A stretch of DNA of 64,000 bases from Fodinisporobacter ferrooxydans (lineage in GTDB: Bacteria > Bacillota > Bacilli > Tumebacillales > MYW30-H2): NCBI RefSeq assembly GCF_022818495.1, contig NZ_CP089291.1:3179501-3243500 (forward strand). Reading direction: 5' to 3'. How positions within the stretch are numbered: position 1 is the first letter of the stretch; each line of letters starts with the position of its first letter. Below the pieces are notes generated by a model. The model saw nothing but the letters and a program-made list of their open reading frames with translations, was not told the origin of the DNA and made no database searches. The translations under genes and the position numbers were made by a program. Below are positions 54,803-63,083 of this stretch, piece by piece.

Positions 54803-55623
54803 GGAGGGCTTTTGCCATGACTGCAACAGTACAAACAATGAAGAGTGTAACATTGAAAAAGGAAAATGGGATTGCGGAAATCCATTTGAATGTGAACAAA
54901 ACAAACGCCTACGATTTTGATGTATACCGGGAACTGAATACAGCGATCGATGACATTCGTTTGGATAATGAGATTCATGTTGCCATTCTGATGAGCGACG
55001 TGCCGAAGTTTTTCTCGGTAGGCGCCAATATCAACTTTTTGAAGTCTGCGGAACCGCGCTATAAGACTCAATTTTGCCTCTTTTGCAATGAGACGCTTGA
55101 TAAAATTGCACGTTCCCCCAAAATTTTCATTGCCATGCTGGAGGGGCACACAGTGGGTGGCGGTTTGGAAATGGCGATGGCTTGCGACCTTCGTTTTGCA
55201 GGCGATGGCGACTATAAGATTGGTCTGCCGGAAGTGACATTGGGCGTATTGGCAGGAACTGGCGGAACACAGCGGATGGCCCGTCTGATTGGCTATTCCA
55301 AAGCGCTGGATCTGTGCATCACAGGGGATACGCTGTCGCCAAAAGAAGCAAAAGAATGCGGGTTGGTTGACCGTTTGTATGCATTGGATGAAGTGCGGGA
55401 ACAGACATTTGCCTATGCGCGCAAGTTGGTGGAAGGGCCGACGTATGCGGTTTCCAATATCAAACTGTCGATCATGAACGGCAAGGAAATGCCGCTGAAT
55501 GTTGCCGTGCGATATGAAGGGGAATTGCAGAACCTGTTATTCCGTTCGCAGGATGCCAAAGAAGGCTTGAGTGCATTCCTGGAAAAACGCCAAGCTGAAT
55601 TTCAAGGCTTATAATAGATTCAT
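54803..55623 (+). repeat. 821-bp direct repeat, copy 1
   Basis: Starts in the ribosome site (GGAGGG) of the first enoyl-CoA hydratase gene and ends nine bases after its stop. Copy 2 at 63084-63904 is identical apart from about four synonymous changes in the coding part and one base after the stop. Confidence 0.97.
54817..55614 (+). CDS. enoyl-CoA hydratase/isomerase (copy 1)
   Basis: A 265-residue crotonase-fold enzyme. The oxyanion-hole blocks are FFSVGANINFLK and LEGHTVGGGLEMAMACDLRFA, and GLPEVTLGVLAGTGGTQRMARLIG carries a Glu-Gly catalytic region. Substrates are expected to be enoyl-CoA or ring-opened acyl-CoA intermediates (PaaF/PaaG-like roles). The protein is identical to that of the copy at 63098. 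It lies in the operon aldehyde dehydrogenase, hydratase, CoA ligase, thiolase. Confidence 0.9.
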   Translation: MTATVQTMKSVTLKKENGIAEIHLNVNKTNAYDFDVYRELNTAIDDIRLDNEIHVAILMSDVPKFFSVGANINFLKSAEPRYKTQFCLFCNETLDKIARSPKIFIAMLEGHTVGGGLEMAMACDLRFAGDGDYKIGLPEVTLGVLAGTGGTQRMARLIGYSKALDLCITGDTLSPKEAKECGLVDRLYALDEVREQTFAYARKLVEGPTYAVSNIKLSIMNGKEMPLNVAVRYEGELQNLLFRSQDAKEGLSAFLEKRQAEFQGL

Positions 55624-55669
55624 ACACACAGGGTCAATCAATGGGGAATGACCAAAAGGGGAGAGAGCA

Positions 55670-57232
55670 TTGGATTGTTTAGGTGTGAAAGATCGGTACA
55701 ATGCTGCGTATCAATTTATTGAACAAAACGTAGAAAGAGGCTTGGGGAATAAGACAGCAATATATTATAATAATGAAACGTACACATACCAAATGCTTAG
55801 GGATCTCATGAATCAGTTTGGAAATGCATTAAAGTCGCTAGAGATAGAATTGGAGAACAGGATTCTGCTTGTATTGGACGATACGCCGGATTTTGCCATC
55901 GCCTTTTTTGGCGCGATCAAGATGGGAGTGATACCAATTCCCGTAAATCCCAGGCTGCAGCCGTATGAATACGAGTATTTTTTGAATAACAGCCGTTCCA
56001 AAGCACTTGTCATAGAAAAACACATTTGGGAAAAAATATCATTTTTGAGAAACCGCTTTCTATTCCTGAAGCATGTGATTGTGGTGGACAATCAAGGGAC
56101 ATACCCTGACTGTCTTGATTTTCAAGAACTGCTCAGCAAAGAAAGATCAGAGCTTGAATTTACCATAACGGAATGCGATGATGCCGGTTTTTGGCTGTAT
56201 ACATCCGGCAGCACCGGGCTGCCTAAAGGTGTGATTCACCTTCAACAAGATATGGAGGTTGCACTCAATTGTTATGCCAAGGGTGTCTTGAATATCAATG
56301 AGCAGGATATTACGTTTTCCGCATCAAAGCTGTATTTTGCATATGGACTCGGAGGCGGACTCTATTTCTCGCTTGGCATCGGCGGATCCACTATATTGAT
56401 GAGGGAAAACCCATTGCCGGAGAAAATTTTTGAGCATATTGAAACATATCGTCCCACTATATTTTTTGGAGTCCCTACATTATATGCAGCAATGCTTCGA
56501 ATTGCCGAGAATTCGCAACGAAAATTCGATTTGTCTTCCTTACGAGTTTGTGTTTCAGCAGGTGAAGCGCTTCCGGAATTGTTTTACAAGAAGTTTAAAG
56601 ATGCGTTTCATGTTGATATACTGGATGGCATCGGATCAACGGAAGCCACACACATCTACATTTCAAATCGTTTCGGAAAGATCCGCCCCGGCAGTACGGG
56701 TTTGGCGGTCGATGGATATGAAATCAAAATTGTAGATGAAGCGGGTAAACCAGTACCGCCGAATGTTCCGGGAGATCTTTTGCTGAAGGGAGACAGTCTC
56801 GCATGGGGATATTGGAACATTCATGAAACCAGCAAAAAGAAATTCATGGGTGAGTGGTATAATACGGGTGATAAATATTATCAGGATCAGGATGGATTTT
56901 ACTGGTATTGCGGCAGATCGGATGATATGTTGAAAAATGGCGGCATTTGGGTATCGCCAATTGAAGTTGAGAATGCGCTTCTTCACCATGAAGCAATCCT
57001 GGAAGCAGCCGTTGTAGGAGAAGAGGATGGGGATGGACTGACCAAGCCTGTTGCATATATTGTTTTGGATGAAAGCGCTTTAAGACCGGATGAGGCAGAA
57101 CTCCGCGCATTCGTAAAACAACAACTTGATGCGTATAAATGTCCGAAACGTTTCGTGTTTGTTGACTCATTGCCCAAAACAGCCAGTGGAAAAATCCAGC
57201 GTTTTAAGTTAAGAAGCTTTGTCCAGGCATAA
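55670..57232 (+). CDS. benzoate-CoA ligase family protein
   Basis: A 520-residue AMP-forming acyl-CoA synthetase of the benzoate-CoA ligase type. The P-loop is YTSGSTGLPKG, followed by SKLYFAYGLGGGLYFSLGIGGS and GIGSTEATHIYISN, which together resemble benzoate- and aryl-CoA ligases rather than PaaK. YNTGDKYYQDQDGFYWYCGRSDDMLKNGGIWVSPIEVE (in blocks) and the final lysine in PKTASGKIQRFKLR complete the fold. The start is TTG, after AAGGGGAGAGA. It would convert benzoate or a related aromatic acid to its CoA thioester. Confidence 0.88.
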   Translation: MDCLGVKDRYNAAYQFIEQNVERGLGNKTAIYYNNETYTYQMLRDLMNQFGNALKSLEIELENRILLVLDDTPDFAIAFFGAIKMGVIPIPVNPRLQPYEYEYFLNNSRSKALVIEKHIWEKISFLRNRFLFLKHVIVVDNQGTYPDCLDFQELLSKERSELEFTITECDDAGFWLYTSGSTGLPKGVIHLQQDMEVALNCYAKGVLNINEQDITFSASKLYFAYGLGGGLYFSLGIGGSTILMRENPLPEKIFEHIETYRPTIFFGVPTLYAAMLRIAENSQRKFDLSSLRVCVSAGEALPELFYKKFKDAFHVDILDGIGSTEATHIYISNRFGKIRPGSTGLAVDGYEIKIVDEAGKPVPPNVPGDLLLKGDSLAWGYWNIHETSKKKFMGEWYNTGDKYYQDQDGFYWYCGRSDDMLKNGGIWVSPIEVENALLHHEAILEAAVVGEEDGDGLTKPVAYIVLDESALRPDEAELRAFVKQQLDAYKCPKRFVFVDSLPKTASGKIQRFKLRSFVQA

Positions 57233-57341
57233 ATGGCATCCTATGATCCGAAACGTGTGCCCATATAGGTCTATCGTATGAATATTAGAAAAAAATGACT
57301 GTTCGCATGTTTGATTCAGAAACCAGAAGGCCGACTCGTGT

Positions 57342-57366
57342 GCCGGACAGCCGGCGTCTTTTTTTA
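57342..57366 (+). terminator. terminator after the CoA ligase gene
   Basis: GCCGG pairs with CCGGC over four bases, followed by GTC and seven or more T residues. It separates the ligase from the thiolase, which must then have its own promoter or depend on read-through. Confidence 0.65.
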
Positions 57367-57476
57367 CTTGATACAGCAAATGAAGAAATACGTACCATTC
57401 ATACAGAATCGGTTTAGCCAGTGAATGGAATCGGTTTCAACAAGATCGTGGACATGTTATATGGGGGTGAGTGCCA

Positions 57477-58685
57477 ATGGAAAATGTATGGCTGGTAGAA
57501 TATGTCCGTACACCGATTGGCAGGCAAAGTGGCGCTTTGAAACGGGTGCGTCCGGATGACTTGGCTGCCTTAGTGGTGGGTGAGGTAGTACGGCGTGCGG
57601 GTGTAGACCCTGGAAATGTAGATGAGGTTTTTATGGGATGTGCGAATCAGGCCGGTGAGGATAATCGCAACGTTGCGCGAATGGCGCTTCTGTTGGCAGG
57701 GTTTCCGGAATACGTTCCAGGTGTAACGGTCAATCGTTTATGCGCATCCGGCTTGGAAGCGGTCAACCAGGCTGCCAGAGCGATTGCTTTGGGGGAAATT
57801 CAAATAGCGGTTGCCGGTGGGGTCGAAAGTATGACAAGAGCGCCGCTGGTATTCCAGAAACCAGAAATTGAATACGTTCGCGGCAATCAACAGATGTGGG
57901 ATACTGCGCTGGGGTGGCGTATGGGGAACCCGCAGTTTCCATATCCACTCGAAAGTATGGGTGAAACAGCGGAGAATGTCGCGAAACAATTTGGAATTTC
58001 CAGGGAGCACCAGGATGAGTTTGCGTATTACAGTCAACAAAAAGCGAAACAGGCACGAACAGCCGGGATTTTTGCAGAAGAAATTGTACCTGTTGTTGTA
58101 AAGGATAAGAAAAGCGAATTCACAGTTTTCGAGGATGAGCATCTCCGCCCGGATACAACGATCGAGTCGCTGGCAAAGTTGCGTCCAGTGTTTCGGGAAA
58201 ATGGAACCGTGACAGCCGGAAATTCTTCCGGCATTAATGATGGTGCAGCAGCGCTCTTGCTGGTTTCCGAACACAAAGGCCGTGAATTGGGATTGAAACC
58301 GCTTGCCCGCTATGTCGTTTCTGCATCATATGGGGTGAGTCCGCGAGTTATGGGTCTGGGGCCTATTTTTGCTGCTCAAAAAGCCCTGAAATTGGCAAAC
58401 CTCGCAATGGATCAAATCGGATGTGTTGAACTCAACGAGGCGTTTGCATCACAATCGATCGCATGCATACAGGAGTTGGGCTTGGATCCTGCCAAAGTCA
58501 ATCCAAATGGGGGAGCCATTGCTTTAGGTCACCCGCTGGGATGCTCCGGTGCCAGAATTCTCGGCACATTGGCACGCCAACTGCAGCGTACGAAAAGCCG
58601 GTATGGACTTGCAACATTGTGCGTGGGGGTCGGCCAGGGCGTTGCGACGATCATCGAACGCGTACCAGATGCTTCGTACAATTAG
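57477..58685 (+). CDS. thiolase, PaaJ/acetyl-CoA acyltransferase type
   Basis: A 402-residue thiolase. The acyl-accepting Cys is in [17 protein letters not shown]; the base His is in [17 protein letters not shown]; and the second Cys is in [12 protein letters not shown]. In an aryl-CoA cluster it would act as a 3-oxoadipyl-CoA thiolase (PaaJ-like), yielding acetyl-CoA. The ATG at 57477 follows GGGGGTGA; an in-frame GTG at 57471 abuts that site. Confidence 0.9.
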   Translation: MENVWLVEYVRTPIGRQSGALKRVRPDDLAALVVGEVVRRAGVDPGNVDEVFMGCANQAGEDNRNVARMALLLAGFPEYVPGVTVNRLCASGLEAVNQAARAIALGEIQIAVAGGVESMTRAPLVFQKPEIEYVRGNQQMWDTALGWRMGNPQFPYPLESMGETAENVAKQFGISREHQDEFAYYSQQKAKQARTAGIFAEEIVPVVVKDKKSEFTVFEDEHLRPDTTIESLAKLRPVFRENGTVTAGNSSGINDGAAALLLVSEHKGRELGLKPLARYVVSASYGVSPRVMGLGPIFAAQKALKLANLAMDQIGCVELNEAFASQSIACIQELGLDPAKVNPNGGAIALGHPLGCSGARILGTLARQLQRTKSRYGLATLCVGVGQGVATIIERVPDASYN

Positions 58686-58770
58686 GAAACCATGCACTAT
58701 TGCATATATTTGTTTGATACCGGATTGGCAAATTACCTTGGGGAATAGGGATGATAGAATGAGGAGCAGC

Positions 58771-59084
58771 ATGGCAGAGATCAAAACGACAATTGCAAAA
58801 GATGTTGCCGTTACAGCTATTCCAATTTCCACACCGTCTTGCATGGCTTAATCGAGCATAGACTGAACAGAATTGAACAAAAAACCGAAAAAATTTGCGA
58901 ATTGCTTAGACATGGACCATATAGTCCGATGCAATTATGTGAGCTCTTGTACCCTGAAAAATTTAAAACAGAGTTTGCCTTGGTTGCATCAGAACTGATG
59001 GGGCTATTGGATTATATGGAAGAGCAAGGAAAAGTTGCAATAGATGAAATGGACGATCGATATATTTGCAGAATTGCAAAATAA
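58771..59084 (+). pseudogene. MBL-fold hydrolase with large internal deletion
   Basis: An ATG after GAGGAGCAGC begins AEIKTTIAKDVAVTAIPIST, typical of the first strand of metallo-beta-lactamase-fold hydrolases. After about 26 codons it hits a stop. In another frame the sequence continues HRLNRIEQKTEKICELLRHG and ...LASELMGLLDYMEEQGKVAI-like residues, the C-terminal winged-helix domain of the same family. The whole catalytic HxHxDH domain is missing. The join is a deletion with a frameshift. Confidence 0.7.
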
Positions 59085-59150
59085 GGGAATGATAACAAAA
59101 TTTTAAAGCTAAAAAATGAATGAGTCATTTTATATTTCGGAGAGGATACG

Positions 59151-60158
59151 ATGATCAAACGGAAAAATGTCGGAATTTTAGCGACTGGTTCATATGTTCC
59201 TGATACAGTGTTAACAAATTATGAGTTAGAAAACATGGTAGATACATCAAATGATTGGATCGTAACGCGAACAGGCATTCAAGAAAGAAGAATCGCGGCA
59301 AACGATCAAGCATCCTCCGATTTGGCATATGAAGCTTCCGTACAGGCGTTGAAAAAAGCCGGCATTCGCGGTGCAGATTTAGACATGATCATTGTTGCGA
59401 CTGTGACGCCCGACACAACATTTCCTTCCACCGCTAACATTCTGCAATATCGCTTGGGAGCGAAAAAGGCCGCATCTTTTGATCTGGCGGCAGCTTGTTC
59501 GGGATTTCTCTACGGAATTACAACAGCTGCTCAATTTCTTGAAAATGGACGGTATCGCTACGTTCTGGTGGTAGGTGTTGAGTGTTTATCAAAAGTGGTT
59601 GACTGGAGTGACCGCAACACTTGCATCTTATTCGGCGATGGCGCCGGTGCTGCCCTTTTAGGTTGTGTGGAAGAAGGGTATGGGTTTCAATCATTCGAAC
59701 TTGGTTCGGATGGCAGCGGCGGCCATCTCTTATCGGTCCCTGCAGGCGGATCCAGACTTCCGGCCAGTATGGAAACAGTTGCAAATAAACAGCATTATAT
59801 TCAAATGGCAGGTTCTGATGTATTTAAATTTGCAGTGCGAGTGATGGAAAGTTCATCATTGACGGTTATTGAAAAGGCCGGCTTGACAAAAGAAGCTATC
59901 GATTTTCTCGTGCCGCATCAGGCAAATATCCGGATTATAGATGCTGCAGTCAAACGGCTAGGCATTTCGCCGGATAAAGTGGCAGTCAATTTAAATCGTT
60001 ATGGAAATATGTCTTCTGCTTCGATTCCTGTTGCACTTGATGAACTTGTGGAATCCAAGCGGGTGCATGCAGGAGATTATTTATTATTTGTAGGGTTTGG
60101 CGGCGGACTTACTTGGGGCGCCTCAATTTTGCGTTGGAACACGACGGAGCAGGAGTAG
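59151..60158 (+). CDS. fabH: beta-ketoacyl-ACP synthase III (FabH)
   Basis: A 335-residue KAS III that condenses a primer acyl-CoA with malonyl-ACP to begin fatty acid synthesis. The catalytic triad is Cys116 (AAACSGFLYG), His256 (VPHQANIRII) and Asn286 (LNRYGNMSSAS). Length is normal. GGAGAGGAT precedes the ATG. It lies between the thiolase and paaA, an unusual place. A role in priming with branched or cyclic acyl-CoA is possible. Confidence 0.9.
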   Translation: MIKRKNVGILATGSYVPDTVLTNYELENMVDTSNDWIVTRTGIQERRIAANDQASSDLAYEASVQALKKAGIRGADLDMIIVATVTPDTTFPSTANILQYRLGAKKAASFDLAAACSGFLYGITTAAQFLENGRYRYVLVVGVECLSKVVDWSDRNTCILFGDGAGAALLGCVEEGYGFQSFELGSDGSGGHLLSVPAGGSRLPASMETVANKQHYIQMAGSDVFKFAVRVMESSSLTVIEKAGLTKEAIDFLVPHQANIRIIDAAVKRLGISPDKVAVNLNRYGNMSSASIPVALDELVESKRVHAGDYLLFVGFGGGLTWGASILRWNTTEQE

Positions 60159-60199
60159 CTTTTTTGGCTAATGCGATACAAAAGCGAGATTCAAAAACA

Positions 60200-60245
60200 T
60201 GCATAGCCTTCTCCCAGTCAAGCGGAGATGGCTATGTTTCTTTGT
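60200..60245 (+). terminator. terminator of fabH
   Basis: CATAGCC and CTCC pair with GGAG and GGCTATG (60202-60236), then TTTCTTTG. From 60246 to 60532 I see no gene. Confidence 0.75.
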
Positions 60246-60532
60246 GTTCAGGAAATATTTTGTTTCGCATGTATATCACATCTGAACTACAAGACGCCGA
60301 ATTATAACCAAAATACATTTCATTAAAAATAAAATGTAATATATTTACGTATTCAATTATCGATCGTTGAACCCGTTTTTTTAGTAAAACAGGCACCGTT
60401 CCAATAAGTGGTGTTTGATGAGCGGAGTTATTCTGTTTGCTGCTTGGCTCAATCGATCAATTCGATCGTGCAAGCTACGATGTTAGAGAACTGAGTTGCT
60501 GATTTTGATTTTATAAAATATAACAACAAGTA

Positions 60533-60595
60533 TTGACATGTAACTTTAATCATATTATATTACATATATAATTATAATTATTAAAAAATTGTAAT
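60533..60595 (+). promoter_or_regulatory. promoter P2 with palindromic operator (paaA operon)
   Basis: TTGACA (60533-60538), 17 bases, TATATT (60556-60561), then ATTACA (60559-60564) and TGTAAT (60590-60595) in inverted orientation around the perfect palindrome TAATTATAATTA (60569-60580). It mirrors promoter P1 at 52775-52837. A repressor bound here would block the start of transcription. Confidence 0.7.
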
Positions 60596-60614
60596 ATGAA
60601 AGGGGATGCCGATC

Positions 60615-61574
60615 ATGGCAGACAATGGACAATTCGCTGCTGAAGAAAAAACACAGAAATTGGTCGAGAGGATTGCAAAAGGTTTTATTGTTGAAACGAT
60701 GGATGACATGGATGAAGGTTATTTAAAAGCTTTAAAGCAAACGCTTACAATAACGGGTGATACGGAACTGCTGAGTGTTCCACCGCTGCTTACAGTATAT
60801 AAGAACGCGCCCACATTGAACCGGAAAATTACCGCACTGGCCGTAATACAAGATGAAATCGCACATGCGCACGTCGCATATACACTGCTGGAAGATTTGG
60901 GTGTGGATACAACAGATTTGCTGTATTTTCGGTCACCTGAGAAATGGAAGAATCCATATGCATTTGATTACAAATTAAATAATTTTGTGGAGCTTGGCGT
61001 CTTCAATGCTTTTTATGACCGGGCCGGATATACGCTCTTGGAAGATGTAGGGGAACACACATCGTTTGGTCCCTGGAAACGTGCGCTAGTGAAGGTGGGG
61101 AAAGAGGAACTTTTCCATTTGCGCAATGGTGAATCAATCATGAAAGAAGCGATGAAGAATCCTGAAACCAGGGTACAGGTAGAAGCAGCTGTCAACTGGA
61201 TGTTCTTGATGGCACTCGAGTTTTTTGGAGTAGCGGATGAACTGAAATCGCGTACAGCTCAATTGGATTATAAATTGAAGGGCAAATCGAATGATGAATT
61301 GCGTCAGGTATGGTTAAGCAAGTGTGTGCCGTTTTGCGAGTCAATTGGAGTGAAGGTTCCGGCACATTATGACGAAGAAGCGGGCAAATACGTCATTGAT
61401 GTTGCGTTTCCGGCCAAGCTTGATAAAGAGCAAAGAAAATGGCTGGTTGACCAGCCGGATACATGGGAGAACGTAATCAAGCGTTTCAAGGAACGGGGAC
61501 CGGAAAATCAAGAATTTGTGGAAAGGGTTCGGAAAGGGTATCATGACTATCAAAAAATGCGCGAAGTCTCTTGA
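60615..61574 (+). CDS. paaA: PaaA-type diiron oxygenase subunit of an aryl-CoA epoxidase
   Basis: A 319-residue protein of the phenylacetic acid catabolic (PaaA/PaaC) family, the catalytic diiron subunit that epoxidises an aryl-CoA ring. Two E-x2-H iron-binding motifs are visible: VIQDEIAHAHVAY at about residues 86-91 and GKEELFHLRNGES near 163. It differs from E. coli PaaA around the active site (for example DEIAHAH in place of DEAGHGL), so the substrate may not be phenylacetyl-CoA. I start at the ATG at 60615, ten bases after AAAGGGG; the ATG at 60606 is too close. Confidence 0.85.
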   Translation: MADNGQFAAEEKTQKLVERIAKGFIVETMDDMDEGYLKALKQTLTITGDTELLSVPPLLTVYKNAPTLNRKITALAVIQDEIAHAHVAYTLLEDLGVDTTDLLYFRSPEKWKNPYAFDYKLNNFVELGVFNAFYDRAGYTLLEDVGEHTSFGPWKRALVKVGKEELFHLRNGESIMKEAMKNPETRVQVEAAVNWMFLMALEFFGVADELKSRTAQLDYKLKGKSNDELRQVWLSKCVPFCESIGVKVPAHYDEEAGKYVIDVAFPAKLDKEQRKWLVDQPDTWENVIKRFKERGPENQEFVERVRKGYHDYQKMREVS

Positions 61575-61592
61575 GAGAGGAGCAGGGGATTT

Positions 61593-61916
61593 ATGTGTGA
61601 GCCAAACGAAATAAGCCGCTATTGGGAAGCGTTGAAAGAAGTGGTGGATCCTGAATTCCCAATCTCGGTCGTCGATATGGGATTGATCACGGATATAAAA
61701 AAGCAGGAGAATGACAGTATTGATGTATGGATGACATTTACATCAACTGCGTGCGCGTGTATGGACTGGATTCAGGAGGATATCAAAGCAAGGCTTTTGC
61801 AAGAGCCGGATGTTGCAGGTGTAAATATTCAGGTTACGTGGGATAAAGCCTGGACGCATGAACGGCTGACTGAGAAAGGACGCAACATTTTACACAATTG
61901 GGGGGTGACTGTTTAG
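61593..61916 (+). CDS. paaD: PaaD-type DUF59 protein lacking the zinc-ribbon domain
   Basis: A 107-residue MIP18/DUF59 protein corresponding to the N-terminal domain of PaaD, thought to help assemble or mature the epoxidase. The family pattern is clear: VVDPEFPISVVDMGLITDI, WMTFTSTACACMDWIQEDI and VTWDKAWTHERLTEKGR. It ends with NWGVTV exactly where PaaD continues into a Cys-rich zinc ribbon. That ribbon is encoded separately at 62781-62948. AGAGAGGAGCAGG lies upstream of the ATG. Confidence 0.85.
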   Translation: MCEPNEISRYWEALKEVVDPEFPISVVDMGLITDIKKQENDSIDVWMTFTSTACACMDWIQEDIKARLLQEPDVAGVNIQVTWDKAWTHERLTEKGRNILHNWGVTV

Positions 61917-61918
61917 AT

Positions 61919-62155
61919 ATGGAGCAGCAAAAAAACCATATTTATGAAGTGTTTACACGCAGCCAACGAGGGGATGTATTGGCGCATATCGGTACCGTTG
62001 AAGCGCCGACAGATGAGCTCGCCAAATTATATGCGACAGTCATTTATGATGAAGAAACGTGGGCAGAAATGTGCGTCGTTCGCAAAGATGATTTGCACTG
62101 GGTCGTTCGGATCGAAGGTTTATTTGCTAAGGAAGGTGGCAAAGTCCATGCATGA
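61919..62155 (+). CDS. paaB: PaaB-type subunit of the epoxidase
   Basis: A 78-residue PaaB-like protein, a small structural subunit that bridges PaaA-PaaC units. Family pattern: YEVFTRSQRGDVLAHIGTVEAPTDELAKLYA. The ATG at 61919 lies two bases after the paaD-type gene ends, with GGGGGGTGACT upstream. It is shorter than the roughly 95-residue E. coli PaaB, missing part of the C terminus. Confidence 0.85.
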   Translation: MEQQKNHIYEVFTRSQRGDVLAHIGTVEAPTDELAKLYATVIYDEETWAEMCVVRKDDLHWVVRIEGLFAKEGGKVHA

Positions 62156-62762
62156 TGTTAAATTGGGGATTGTAGATGTAATTGAAGCGATTGCTGATAA
62201 TAAGTTTTTGCTGGGTGATCAGCTTGTTGAAATCGGGTTCAGCGGCCCGGATTTACGTGCCTCACTGGCAGCGATTGCATTGGCACAGTCGGAATTGGGG
62301 CATGCCCGGCATCTCTATAATTGGTCGTTTGCATTACAGAATATCGATAGAGAAGTAACGGAACAAACAGGCAATGGATTTCAGCAAATTGCGCAAATTG
62401 GCAACTGGGTTGAGTTGATGACTTGGCTGTATACGGTAAATGTTGCTGCAAAAATTGTTTTGGCCGCGTTGTATGAATCAGAAGATCCTGATGTTGCAAA
62501 GAGAGTTCCAAAAATGCTGCGTGAATTGGACGAACCGATCACATTTGGTCGTGAATGGTGCACGGTATTTACAAATGAAAGCGGTTCGATTCCGAAAGTT
62601 TTTTCCGAGACATTCGGGGAAGCAAATGCACAAATTGAAAAATGGTTGGAAGCGGTCGAACATTCAGAAGCACTCAAACAGGCGCACTATCTGAAAAGCC
62701 AACGTTTAACACAGCAATATCGGGAGTCTGTAAAGAAATTCGACCTTGTCATTACAAGCTAA
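62148..62762 (+). CDS. paaC: PaaC-type structural subunit of the epoxidase
   Basis: A 204-residue ferritin-like protein of the PaaA/PaaC family, the non-catalytic partner of PaaA. It shows LLGDQLVEIGFSGPDLRASLAAIALAQSELGHARHLYNW (in blocks), with the E-L-G-H-A-R signature, and a later RELDEPITFGREW. It is clearly shorter than E. coli PaaC (about 250). The ATG at 62148 follows AAGGAAGGTGG and overlaps the paaB end by eight bases. The longer frame upstream is an artefact in paaB. Confidence 0.82.
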   Translation: MHDVKLGIVDVIEAIADNKFLLGDQLVEIGFSGPDLRASLAAIALAQSELGHARHLYNWSFALQNIDREVTEQTGNGFQQIAQIGNWVELMTWLYTVNVAAKIVLAALYESEDPDVAKRVPKMLRELDEPITFGREWCTVFTNESGSIPKVFSETFGEANAQIEKWLEAVEHSEALKQAHYLKSQRLTQQYRESVKKFDLVITS

Positions 62763-62780
62763 ACGAATGGACTGATCCGG

Positions 62781-62948
62781 ATGATAAGAATAAAAGAAGA
62801 AATAAAAAAAGAAGAACATGTTGTCGTTTGTCCCTTTTGTCAATCGGAACAGGTTCATCGCATCTCGGGCTTTGGGAGAGCCCAATTGGTAGAGCAACTT
62901 CGCTGTTCCGACTGCAAAAGTGTGTTTGAGCGCATCAAGTGGCAATAG
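62781..62948 (+). CDS. separate PaaD zinc-ribbon protein
   Basis: A 55-residue protein with a C-x2-C...C-x2-C pattern at C17, C20, C42 and C45 (VCPFCQSEQVH, then LRCSDCKSVFERIK). It matches the C-terminal zinc-ribbon of PaaD (CPxC...FGS...L-x-C-x-x-C-x-x-x-F-D-Y). In this operon it stands after paaC, away from the DUF59 part of PaaD at 61593-61916. No good ribosome site precedes the ATG, so translation may be coupled to paaC, which ends 18 bases earlier. Confidence 0.72.
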   Translation: MIRIKEEIKKEEHVVVCPFCQSEQVHRISGFGRAQLVEQLRCSDCKSVFERIKWQ

Positions 62949-63083
62949 TGTCGCAATCATGCAACAGCCCACATTACGGATTCACAGGTCCGATTGGGGT
63001 CTTGCGAACAATATGAACCACACAACCCAATGCGTTGATTCATTATAAAACTACAGTCTAAAGATTGCAACAAACATATTTGG

